DNA from: JAWXCB01 sp034440455
Lineage (GTDB): Bacteria; Bacteroidota; Bacteroidia; Chitinophagales; CAIOSU01
Assembly (NCBI GenBank): GCA_034440455.1
Contig: JAWXCB010000021.1
Span: 1 to 54,414 of the forward strand
Reading direction: 5' to 3'
Length of the DNA stretch: 54,414 nt
In this document: positions 36,206 to 43,524 of the stretch, one piece after another
How positions within the stretch are numbered: position 1 is the stretch's first letter
Layout of the letters: every line of letters starts with the position of its first letter
Notes under the pieces: generated by a model
The model's input: only the letters and a program-made list of their open reading frames with translations
Database searches by the model: none
What the model was told of the DNA's origin: nothing
Translations under genes and position numbers: made by a program

Positions 36206-37350
36206 AACCGCTCATTGAAGATATTATCAACCGCTTTGGCGGCAGGATGCCCGGCAGCAGGCAAGAACGGGATGCGCAATTGTATTTGAAAAGCCTGCTT
36301 GAAAAATTCTGCGACTCTGTGCGTGTCCAGGAGTTCAAAACTCCGGTGCATTCAATGTTTGGCTCGCTGAAAATTTTCTGCGTGTTGTTTTACGCAAGCA
36401 TTTTTTTATTTCAATTTAACCACACCGCATCGCTTGTTTTATCGCTCATGAATTCCATTCTGTTCATCGGGCATTTTGTGATTTACCATCGCTGGCTTGA
36501 TTTTCTTTTTAAGAAACATGATTCACTGAATATCATTGGTGATGTGGAGCCGCTTGAACATGCAAGCGCCACGGTGATTATTTCGGGACACATGGACAGT
36601 ACGCTGGAATTTATCTGGTGGTATCGCCTGAAAGATTTCGGAGTGGTATTAACTGTTCTCAGCGGATTTCTCATCGCGCTGTTTCCGCTCGTGAGCGCGC
36701 TTGCTCTCGTTCAGCAGTTTGCTGGATGGAATTTTTCGCTTGCGCAATATGCGTGGTGGTGCTTTACGCTTGCCAGTCCAATTACGCTTGTCTTCTTCAA
36801 CATTCACGGAAAAAACGCGGTGCAGGGCGCGCAGGATAATCTCTCAGGAATTGCGGTAGCTGCCGAAGTGGGAAAATATTTTTCACAACATAAGCTAAAG
36901 CATACTCGTGTACGCATTGTCAGTTTTGGTTGTGAGGAGCCGGGGCTGCGTGGTTCTGATGCCTATGCAAAAACATATCGTGAAGAGTTGAAACGCGAAA
37001 ATGCAGTGTGCATCAATCTTGATGGAATCAAAGACGCAGACAAACTCACCATTGTCACCGCAGAGCCGATGGTACTTGCGAAATACAATCCTTCAGTGAT
37101 TAAAAAATTAGAAGTGGCTTTTCAAGATACTAGCGTTCCGTATCTGAAAAAAGCGGTTCCGTTTGGCGCGACAGACGGTGTGAGTTTTGAGCGGCAAGGA
37201 ATTCCAGCAGTTTCCATCATAGGGATGTCAACGGAAAAATTAGACCCCACGTATCACACGCGGCTTGATATTCCAGAATACGTTGACCCGCAAGCGCTTG
37301 AGTTTACTAAAAATGCCGTAGTAAAATTTATCCAAACGCTGGATGCGTAA
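36202..37350 (+). CDS. M28 family zinc aminopeptidase with embedded membrane helices
   Basis: This 382-residue protein has the M28 di-zinc ligands in order: His130 and Asp132 (GHMDS), Asp212 (QDNLSG), Glu245-Glu246 (CEEPG; base and ligand), Asp274 (NLDGIKD) and His352 (YHTRLD). Four hydrophobic segments interrupt the chain: about residues 52-74, 78-98, 147-171 and 177-199. The last two lie between the first and second zinc ligands. It should therefore be a membrane-anchored peptidase, which most M28 enzymes are not. It overlaps miaA by 4 bases. Confidence 0.82.
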   Translation: MKPLIEDIINRFGGRMPGSRQERDAQLYLKSLLEKFCDSVRVQEFKTPVHSMFGSLKIFCVLFYASIFLFQFNHTASLVLSLMNSILFIGHFVIYHRWLDFLFKKHDSLNIIGDVEPLEHASATVIISGHMDSTLEFIWWYRLKDFGVVLTVLSGFLIALFPLVSALALVQQFAGWNFSLAQYAWWCFTLASPITLVFFNIHGKNAVQGAQDNLSGIAVAAEVGKYFSQHKLKHTRVRIVSFGCEEPGLRGSDAYAKTYREELKRENAVCINLDGIKDADKLTIVTAEPMVLAKYNPSVIKKLEVAFQDTSVPYLKKAVPFGATDGVSFERQGIPAVSIIGMSTEKLDPTYHTRLDIPEYVDPQALEFTKNAVVKFIQTLDA

Positions 37351-37423
37351 CCTTGATAAGAAATAAGTTTCAGCATTTGAAACCTGTTTAACGTGGATGC
37401 TGTTAAAAGAAAAAACTTTCACG

Positions 37424-37927
37424 ATGAAATACCCTGCATTCATTATTTTCTTCGCGTTTTCAGCATTCAATTTTTCCTGTGCGCAAAACAGCATTCAACC
37501 AAAAGAGAAACAACCGCAAACCACTGTTTCGGATAGTGAAGTGAAATCAAACAAAGAATGGAAAAAGTCATTGACGCCCGAACAATACTATGTGACGTGC
37601 GAAGGCGGAACCGAACAAGCCTTCACGGGTAAATATTGGGATTTTCATGGCGATGGCATGTATCACTGTGTACGTTGTGGTGAGCCACTTTTTGATTCGA
37701 ATACCAAATTTGATTCCGGTTCGGGTTGGCCCAGCTTCACAAATCCTGTTGAACAGAGCGGGGTAGGGGAAAAGGAAGACGCAAGCTATGGCATGACGCG
37801 CATTGAAATCGTGTGCAAGAAATGCGGAGCGCATCTGGGGCATGTGTTTCCCGATGGTCCTGCGACCACGGGAATGCGTTATTGCGTGAATTCGATTTCG
37901 CTGGATTTTAAAGAAAGAGTGAAGTAG
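37424..37927 (+). CDS. msrB: Peptide-methionine (R)-S-oxide reductase, lipoprotein form
   Basis: MsrB reduces methionine-R-sulfoxide in proteins. Zinc-binding CxxC pairs are visible (CVRCGE and CKKCGA) and the catalytic Cys is in 'GMRYCVNSISLDF'. The frame is open from 37397, but the ATG at 37424 starts a lipoprotein signal (MKYPAFIIFFAFSAFNFSC). This puts the enzyme in the envelope, where it would repair oxidised exported proteins. It is convergent with the thioredoxin-like gene directly after it. Confidence 0.9.
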   Translation: MKYPAFIIFFAFSAFNFSCAQNSIQPKEKQPQTTVSDSEVKSNKEWKKSLTPEQYYVTCEGGTEQAFTGKYWDFHGDGMYHCVRCGEPLFDSNTKFDSGSGWPSFTNPVEQSGVGEKEDASYGMTRIEIVCKKCGAHLGHVFPDGPATTGMRYCVNSISLDFKERVK

Positions 37928-39427
37928 TTACTTCGTCTTCTTACTTCGCTTCTCCAAATCCTGAATAATCAGAGGCAACTGCTCCGGGCTGAAACGCTTT
38001 GCGAGAATCTTTTTGTTTTCATCCAATAGCAATACAGTGGGCGTACTATTGATGTCATACGTTGCGCGGAAATTATCCTGCAAATACAAGTCGGCAGCGT
38101 TTATCCAATACAGCAAGTCATAGTCCTTAATGAAGTTTGTCCACTCAGCGCGGTCTTTCGGGTCGGTGCTGAAAATGGGATTCTTGTTCGGGTCATATTC
38201 ACCCTTGTGCAGGTGCATGGTTGGCGCAGCATACACTTTGAAATCAATGTGCAACGTGTCCACAATTTTCTTGTAAGCCTGCACCATCTGCGGTGTTTCT
38301 TTTTTGCAATGCCCGCAATCGGGGTCGTAGAAATAGAGCATCATGTATTTTGCTTTCACGGAGTGCATGGGAATCACGTTGTTGCTTGTGTCACGCAGAT
38401 TCATATTCGGGGCAACGCTATTGCAGAGGGTGGGCTTCAGTTTTTTAGCGCGGTCGGTAATCCGGAAAAGGTCATCTTCTGCTGTCCATTTTGCATCGCC
38501 TTTGGCGTAATATTTTTCTACCAGATGCACATATACCGCTTCCATGCACATGATGTTTGATTTCGCATAATGATTCAGCAAAGAGATGAGCCAATACTTG
38601 AACATCTCTTCATTCGGACGGGATTTTTCAAGAATAACATCACAGTAAACGCTGATTGAATCAGGATGCTGCGGCACTACTTTTTCAAGATACGTCATCA
38701 CCTTGTTATGGAAAGTAGGCGTGCGCAACATGCGGTCGTCTGTGAAATCCATGTTGTAGAAATAATGCGCCTTGTAGAATTTATATTGGAACATGGAATC
38801 AATCTCGTTTCCGTTTGCATCTTTGGGCGAATCGGGTATCTCTACTTCCTCAAGGCTTTTGAGAAATTTTCCATAAAATGAATTGGGATTATTCTGCAAG
38901 ATGCTTTTGCGCTGCGCCATCACCGCATCGTCAAGCCCCTGCAATTTCTTTTTTATCTCGGCTTTCTTCGCTTCATCAGCGCCAGCCTGCTTCATCTCCT
39001 CGTCAAACAGTTTGCGTTCTTGTTGCTTTTGCCCGATGAAGGCGATGTCGTCATAAAAAACTTTGTTTTCCACCGAGCCGGTTGACTTAAAATTTTGCTG
39101 ATATGCCGTTGTATCATTTTCGATGGAGAAATTCTGCTCTGCCGCTGTCACGATGATTTCGAAATAGGATTTGTTGGGATAGACAATCAAATAAAAACCG
39201 CCCTGCAATGCCTCATCACCTTTAAAGGCACCCATGCCTTTTTCATCCAGCGCGGTGGTGTCCTTCATGTATTGCTTATCGCCAAAATGATAGGCGAGAT
39301 AGATGGTGTCGTTTTTCAGGTTGGCAACATTCACCTTGATATTGTAGCCTGATTTGGTATCTGCAAAAACAGCAGACGCGATAAACAACAGGCAAGAAAT
39401 GCAGGATAAAATTTTCCTCATGCGCAT
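37928..39427 (-). CDS. Thioredoxin-like envelope protein (DUF4369/DUF5106 type)
   Basis: This 499-residue protein has a signal peptide (ending AVFA). A DUF4369-like beta domain ('GYNIKVNVANLKNDTIYLAY') is followed by a helical middle with coiled-coil character. A C-terminal thioredoxin fold has the redox pair CGHC in 'YFYDPDCGHCKKETPQM' and 'YDINSTPTVLLLDENKKILA'. Such proteins are thiol-disulfide oxidoreductases in the Bacteroidota periplasm. The partner and substrate are unknown. It ends next to msrB, facing it, which is consistent with oxidative repair but does not prove it. Confidence 0.82.
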   Translation of the reverse strand: MRMRKILSCISCLLFIASAVFADTKSGYNIKVNVANLKNDTIYLAYHFGDKQYMKDTTALDEKGMGAFKGDEALQGGFYLIVYPNKSYFEIIVTAAEQNFSIENDTTAYQQNFKSTGSVENKVFYDDIAFIGQKQQERKLFDEEMKQAGADEAKKAEIKKKLQGLDDAVMAQRKSILQNNPNSFYGKFLKSLEEVEIPDSPKDANGNEIDSMFQYKFYKAHYFYNMDFTDDRMLRTPTFHNKVMTYLEKVVPQHPDSISVYCDVILEKSRPNEEMFKYWLISLLNHYAKSNIMCMEAVYVHLVEKYYAKGDAKWTAEDDLFRITDRAKKLKPTLCNSVAPNMNLRDTSNNVIPMHSVKAKYMMLYFYDPDCGHCKKETPQMVQAYKKIVDTLHIDFKVYAAPTMHLHKGEYDPNKNPIFSTDPKDRAEWTNFIKDYDLLYWINAADLYLQDNFRATYDINSTPTVLLLDENKKILAKRFSPEQLPLIIQDLEKRSKKTK

Positions 39428-39562
39428 GATTTTTTAGGTGGTCAAAGATAAGATGTTATACGAAGGCTGCCAGTATCTCAGCAAACAGCGTTGTTAAAAT
39501 TTGCAAAAACCATTCCCGCATTCAAGTCTTCAATTTCCTTTCAAACTCCATTTCTATTTCAT

Positions 39563-39570
39563 TAATTTTG
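39563..39570 (+). promoter_or_regulatory. -7 promoter element for tRNA-Leu
   Basis: TAATTTTG, an exact TAnnTTTG, ends 16 bases before the first base of the tRNA. Confidence 0.5.
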
Positions 39571-39586
39571 GCGACCCTCTAAAAAT

Positions 39587-39670
39587 GCCGAAGTGGTGTA
39601 ATTGGTAGCCACGCACGTTTCAGAGGCGTGTGGTCGCGAGACCGTGCGGGTTCGAGTCCCGCCTTCGGCA
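39587..39670 (+). tRNA. tRNA-Leu (anticodon CAG)
   Basis: This is an 84-base class II tRNA. The acceptor arm GCCGAAG pairs with CTTCGGC. The anticodon stem CACGT/GCGTG holds the loop TTCAGAG with anticodon CAG. There is a long variable arm (TGGTCGCGAGACC) and the T-arm GCGGGTTCGAGTCCCGC. The 3' CCA is not encoded, so it must be added by the CCA enzyme. The recombinase gene begins 71 bases downstream, making this tRNA the likely integration site. Confidence 0.95.
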
Positions 39671-39683
39671 CAATAAACAACCC

Positions 39684-39716
39684 GAAAGCCTTGACCCACA
39701 AGGCTTTCAGCTTTTT
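39684..39716 (+). terminator. Intrinsic terminator of tRNA-Leu
   Basis: GAAAGCCTTG pairs perfectly with CAAGGCTTTC around ACCCA, followed by AGCTTTTT. Confidence 0.85.
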
Positions 39717-39727
39717 AAAGACTCTGA

Positions 39728-39747
39728 ATTGTGGCAATTTGTGGCAA
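39728..39747. repeat. Two phased copies of TTGTGGCAA
   Basis: ATTGTGGCAA and TTTGTGGCAA follow each other with a 10-base period, immediately before and across the GTG start of the recombinase. They could be recombinase-binding or arm-type sites of an integrated element. Confidence 0.5.
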
Positions 39748-40924
39748 CTCCTGTATTTCATGATTACAAGCCTCCTACATTATACGATGCGGGCGGAAAC
39801 ACGCGCAGTCGTTGGTACGTGGAGTGGTACGGCTTTGATTCGCGGAAAAATAAACGGGTCCGCTTTAAGAAAGCAATCCCGCTAAAATTCAAATTCTCTG
39901 CTTCACGCTATGCGTGGGCAAAGAGTTTCATTGATCAGATTAATTCCGTTGCTGCAAAAACAGGCGGCAAATTTTATACGCGCAGTAAGGTTGTTGTTGA
40001 ATCTTATTCTGTTGGACAGATTGTGTCCAAAAGCCTTAAAATAAAAAAGCCGCAAATCAGTGAGCGCAGCTTGCGCGATTATGAGAGCATCGCAAATAGG
40101 CTGCTCAATTTTATTGGTAAAGAATCATCTGTTTGCTCGTTCACGAAAGAACGTGCATTGGATTTTTTAAACGTGATGCAGCGCAAACGCGGGTGGAGCA
40201 ACAAGACCAGGAATAATACGCTGCATGTGCTGTGCGCTATTTTTATGCCCGTGGTGAAAGATGGGACGCTTGCCGTGAATCCATTCAGCGGCATTGAGAG
40301 CCTGTGCGAAACTGTTGGTGATAGGCGAACCCGCCTTTTACTACTGCGCAGCGTGACGCGCTCCGTATGGTGTATGCCGCCCATTTTTCGGAATTGCTGC
40401 ACATCGCTACTTTTTTGTATTGCCTATTAATTCGCCCGATTGAGTTGATGCGGTTGCAGCGCAAGCATCTTGATTTCAAAAACAAGATTGTGCGCATTCC
40501 GGGCATTGCTTCAAAGACTGATTTTGCAAGGCATCCGAAAATAGCGCAGGTGTTTTTTGATTTTTTGATTGTGAATAATTACGAAAGCCTGCCTCCGCAT
40601 TTTTACTTGTTTGGTGATATGCTGAAGCCTGCTGCAAAAATTACGTTGCACGAGGACACGCGCAAGCGCATGATGGAAAACATGCACCTGAAGGTTTGTA
40701 GGATGCTACGGAAAAAAGGAATTTTATTTGAAGTGAAACAACGCATGTACTCATGGAAGAGTGCCGGAGCGATTGACCTTTTCCGTGCAGGCGTGAAGAT
40801 GAAATTTATTCAGATGCAGAGTGGGCATAATTCAATCGCCACTACTGAAATTTATCTCAAAAGTTTAGGAGCGATGGATCCGGATTATGAAAACGAGTTG
40901 AATGAAAAGCAGACTTCCTTATAG
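39741..40924 (+). pseudogene. Tyrosine recombinase (phage-type integrase), frameshifted
   Basis: The first part is one frame (GTG start at 39741, VATPVFHDYKPP...) running through 'NPFSGIESLCETVGDRRTR'. The second part is in another frame, open to 40924. The frame switches at about 40334, where one missing C would restore 'RRTRPFTTAQRDALR'. The restored protein is about 395 residues: an N-terminal SAM-like domain, the catalytic arginine in 'IRPIELMRLQRKHLD', then 'YSWKSAGAIDLFRAGV', 'QSGHNSIATTEIYLKS' with His and the Tyr nucleophile. The second box (SWKSAG) deviates from the usual His/Arg pattern. Inactivated gene or sequencing error are both possible. It lies directly after the tRNA. Confidence 0.85.
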
Positions 40925-40940
40925 GATGGCGGTGCAGTTT

Positions 40941-41393
40941 TCACCATTTCATCTTAAACAGGCGGAAGTAAGCAGCCGGTGAAATGATGTGAATTTTATT
41001 GACATTCTTCATATTCAGCAGCGGTTTGTCGCTGGTGACGAGGTAATTTGATTTCACAGTATAGGCAAGGTCAAACAGAAAGTTGTCTTTTGCATCAGCC
41101 GTGCGGTCAAAGCGTTTATCAATGCTCACATTCATGGTGGTTTCCTGAAAAAAGCGCAGATGCTTGTCGGGGTTGGCGATGTTTTTCCGAAAATAAGCAT
41201 CTTCAAAAAGATGCCTGATTATTTCCTGCTGCAATTCAGGGCACGAATAAACGAGCACCTCCTTTTCGGCAAGCAGGTCTATGAGATTTTCTTTATTGGA
41301 AATGAAAACGGAAAGCCAAACGCAGGTGTCAATAACTGCTATTTTTTTTCCATTTCTTGCGGTTGTTGCGCACCATTTCGGCAAGCTCATCAT
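40941..41393 (-). CDS. PIN-domain toxin of a toxin-antitoxin pair
   Basis: The PIN-fold ribonuclease of the 'PIN family' toxins is recognised from 'KIAVIDTCVWLSVFIS' (first acidic residue), 'ADAKDNFLFDLAYTVKSNYL' and 'VTSDKPLLNM'. The product is 150 residues from an ATG at 41393, with about 65 bases of overlap with the antitoxin gene. The first 15 residues fit no PIN domain, and the true start may be internal, but no ATG is available nearer the fold. It lies between a recombinase and HigBA-type genes on the tRNA-linked island. Confidence 0.75.
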   Translation of the reverse strand: MMSLPKWCATTARNGKKIAVIDTCVWLSVFISNKENLIDLLAEKEVLVYSCPELQQEIIRHLFEDAYFRKNIANPDKHLRFFQETTMNVSIDKRFDRTADAKDNFLFDLAYTVKSNYLVTSDKPLLNMKNVNKIHIISPAAYFRLFKMKW

Positions 41394-41562
41394 CGGTGGG
41401 CTTCTTGCCGGGCCTCACGCCTTTCTGCATCTCGCGGTAAAGCGACTTCAGGTCGTCTTTTTTCAGATTCAACAACAGCAGGTGCTGCTGTTCGGGCGAA
41501 AGTTTTTCGACTTCTTTGACAATAGCCGCGAGTTTGTCATTCAGGGTTAATACAACTGCCAT
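41329..41562 (-). CDS. Antitoxin of the PIN-domain pair
   Basis: This 77-residue protein has a helical, leucine-rich middle ('KLAAIVKEVEKLSPEQQHLL') and a charged C-terminal tail (NNRKKWKKNSSY) typical of antitoxins that wrap PIN toxins. It directly precedes and overlaps the PIN gene on the same strand. Assignment is from position and size. Confidence 0.65.
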   Translation of the reverse strand: MAVVLTLNDKLAAIVKEVEKLSPEQQHLLLLNLKKDDLKSLYREMQKGVRPGKKPTDDELAEMVRNNRKKWKKNSSY

Positions 41563-41608
41563 GATGAAGGAAAGTTACTGAAATTTGTTTGCGAGGGACT
41601 TCTCCTTA

Positions 41609-41731
41609 TCAATCATGCCTTTTCTTTGTCCGTTCTTTCAGTTCGCTATATCTTCCCGCATCTTTAATTATTCCTTTCAACTGCTGCACGGTAGGATGTA
41701 GACCGTCTTTGGCGTTTTTTTTCTTTTTCAT
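41609..41731 (-). CDS. Possible small Lys-rich protein downstream of HigA
   Basis: A 40-residue frame (MKKKKNAKDGLHPTVQQLKG and on to a KKRHD end) lies 17 bases downstream of higA on the same strand. It has no recognised domain. It could be a third component or a chance frame. Confidence 0.35.
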   Translation of the reverse strand: MKKKKNAKDGLHPTVQQLKGIIKDAGRYSELKERTKKRHD

Positions 41732-41747
41732 CTGCACTTTTCTTTGT

Positions 41748-42104
41748 TCATGCAGCAAGTAATATCTGCGCGGAGATTCCCAGCTTGCGGTGCATGACAC
41801 GCATCACCTCAGCGGTGAGGGGTTTCCTCTTACTGAGTAGTTGCGAAACATAGCTCTTACTGCCCAGCAGCGGCACTAAATCTTTGTTACTCCAGCCCTC
41901 TTCCTGCATTTTCAACTTTAATACCGCAATCGGGTCGGGCATCGGCACCGCATGGCGCTTGTTTTCATAATCTTTGATGACAAGCAGCAGTAAAGCTAAT
42001 TCATCCCCGTGGGGCGTGTTGGGGCGGGCGGCAAATATTTCGTCAGCGCGTTTGAGGGCAGCGGTATATTGACGCTCGTTCTTAATAATCGCTACGTTTT
42101 TCAT
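41748..42104 (-). CDS. higA: HigA-type antitoxin with helix-turn-helix
   Basis: This 118-residue protein has a C-terminal HTH ('WSNKDLVPLLGSKSYVSQLL', 'KPLTAEVMRVMHRKLGI') typical of HigA. HigA antitoxins bind the toxin and repress their own operon. The gene overlaps higB by 4 bases with the toxin first, as usual for HigBA. Confidence 0.88.
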   Translation of the reverse strand: MKNVAIIKNERQYTAALKRADEIFAARPNTPHGDELALLLLVIKDYENKRHAVPMPDPIAVLKLKMQEEGWSNKDLVPLLGSKSYVSQLLSKRKPLTAEVMRVMHRKLGISAQILLAA

Positions 42105-42421
42105 GACTTTCTTTTTTTGATGAACTGAATTTTTTCCACGTTGACTTTATCATATTCCTTGTGTGTTCCAAACCATTTTACCTGCACGCTCTTAAAGAGA
42201 AAATTACACCGCACCACCAGCCTGTATTTGTTTCCGCAGAGATGAAACACAGCTCTGTCGTCACCCACCACGCTTGCGTTGGCATAGGTCTGTTTCAGTT
42301 CGTTGAAATTTTTAAAGTTTGCCTCGGCAATTTCGTGATACCATTTCTGCAAAGCCGTCTTTGCCTCTGGATATTGCTTGCCATACTCATTCAGCGTTCG
42401 TGTTGCAATAATGTTAAACAC
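42101..42421 (-). CDS. higB: HigB-type mRNA interferase toxin
   Basis: HigB toxins cleave mRNA in association with the ribosome. The motifs are 'ALQKWYHEIAEANFKNFNEL', 'GNKYRLVVRCNFLFKSVQVK' and 'WFGTHKEYDKVN', and the HigB N-terminus is 'FNIIATRTLNEYGKQYPEA'. The frame is open upstream to 42481, but GTG at 42421 starts at the family N-terminus and lies only 5 bases from a promoter element. That gives 106 residues and a nearly leaderless message. Confidence 0.87.
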   Translation of the reverse strand: MFNIIATRTLNEYGKQYPEAKTALQKWYHEIAEANFKNFNELKQTYANASVVGDDRAVFHLCGNKYRLVVRCNFLFKSVQVKWFGTHKEYDKVNVEKIQFIKKRKS

Positions 42422-42425
42422 CCTG

Positions 42426-42433
42426 CAAAGATA
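42426..42433 (-). promoter_or_regulatory. -7 promoter element for higBA
   Basis: On the minus strand this is TATCTTTG, an exact TAnnTTTG, just before the GTG start of higB. It implies a very short or absent leader. Confidence 0.5.
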
Positions 42434-42514
42434 ATGAAAGTTTACTTGTAGTGAACGGCTTGCGTAGGGCAAATCCCGCATTAATCATAGCCACAGCTAC
42501 GTGCAGCGTGGGTG

Positions 42515-42612
42515 GCGAAGGCAAGGATTTTCGGAAAAAAAGTTATTCCCGTCAGGGCATCATGACGGGCTAATAACTTTTTTTCCGAAAACTTGCACGT
42601 CCTTGCCTTCGC
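42515..42612. repeat. Long palindrome with 40 paired bases
   Basis: Three nested arms pair. GCGAAGGCAAGGA (42515-42527) pairs with TCCTTGCCTTCGC (42600-42612). A perfect 20-base arm TTTTCGGAAAAAAAGTTATT (42528-42547) pairs with 42572-42591. CCCGTCA (42548-42554) pairs with TGACGGG (42563-42569) around a GGGCATCA loop. An 8-base bulge (CTTGCACG) lies only on the right. No gene is inside. Confidence 0.85.
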
Positions 42613-42748
42613 TGCGTCCGACAAGTATTTCAGACGTATTAAAACGAAAAATTAAATAACGAACCTTGTAAAAGTCAATTGGTTTCCTTTGATAAATAAC
42701 CGGACAATAGTAATTCTAATTTTTACCCCTGATTGAAAAGTGTATGGT

Positions 42749-43213
42749 TCAGGAAATGAGCTTCTCGCGCAGCATAAACTCCAATTGTTCGTTCGTGCGG
42801 GTGAGTTTTGAAATCAACTCTTTCCTTTCTTTATTTCTAAGATAAACGCGATAGCCATCTTCAATTGCTTCGATTAACTCTTCGTTTTTCCAGGGCTTTG
42901 TGATATAACTGTAAATATGCGTTTTATTCACTGCATCAATCACTGCTTCAATATCAGAATAGCCGGTGAGCAACATTCTTACCGGGTCAGGATATCTTTC
43001 AAGAATTGATTCGAGAAATCCTACGCCTTTCACACCGGGCATCCGCTGGTCTGTAATAATAACATGAATGTCTTCTTTGTCGAGGATGTCTGTTCCCTCT
43101 TGCGCAGAGGATGCGGTAAAGATTTGAAAAAGCTGACGAAAGTTTGCCTTGAAAGCGACAAGATTGTTGACTTCATCGTCAACATAAAGAACCTTGATTT
43201 TTTGCTCAGACAT
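42749..43213 (-). CDS. Response regulator, single receiver domain with C-terminal helix
   Basis: This 154-residue protein has a receiver fold: acidic pair DDE in 'VLYVDDEVNNL', the phospho-acceptor Asp in 'VIITDQRMPGVKG', Thr in 'MLLTGYSD' and Lys in 'YITKPWKNEEL'. A charged helical tail of about 30 residues follows. It resembles the receiver in the hybrid kinase at 48842 ('LYLDDEVNNLTGFKAAF', 'SDQRMP', 'LLTGYADIEAVV'), so the two are likely paralogues. It runs away from the E1-nitroreductase gene. No output domain is present. Confidence 0.88.
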   Translation of the reverse strand: MSEQKIKVLYVDDEVNNLVAFKANFRQLFQIFTASSAQEGTDILDKEDIHVIITDQRMPGVKGVGFLESILERYPDPVRMLLTGYSDIEAVIDAVNKTHIYSYITKPWKNEELIEAIEDGYRVYLRNKERKELISKLTRTNEQLEFMLREKLIS

Positions 43214-43524
43214 TGTTGGTTGTCTTTTAATGATTAGGAAAACGCATTTTAGTTTACGGGAAATACATTTTAGTGTTGCGATTTATTCTGAACTATAGTC
43301 CCCAATTCCTGTTTCTTACCGCTAACTTATGAAAGAAATTCATTCTTTCAGTATTTTTTTACGTAAATCTACGTAACCCTTTGTTGCGTAATGTTCGTAG
43401 TTCATAAAAAATGACAGTTTCTTCTTAACTTCCAATGTCCGGTTAGTTAATTTTAGAAAGGAACATCTTTATTTTTCAAGATGACTGTGCCGATAACAGG
43501 CTTCGCTACCAATAGTTTCACACT
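43214..43524. other. Divergent intergenic region between response regulator and Rv1355c-like gene
   Basis: A 311-base AT-rich spacer likely to hold promoters for both directions. I find no exact TAnnTTTG in front of either gene and no other structure. Confidence 0.4.

Noticed and set aside
39628..39885. Frame starting inside tRNA-Leu and running in another phase before the recombinase
   Set aside because: It overlaps the tRNA and the terminator, and has no domain; the recombinase frame is the coding one.
42515..42612. CRISPR or simple terminator reading of the palindrome
   Set aside because: There are no repeated spacers, so it is not CRISPR; the nested arms and bulge are too long for a standard intrinsic terminator.
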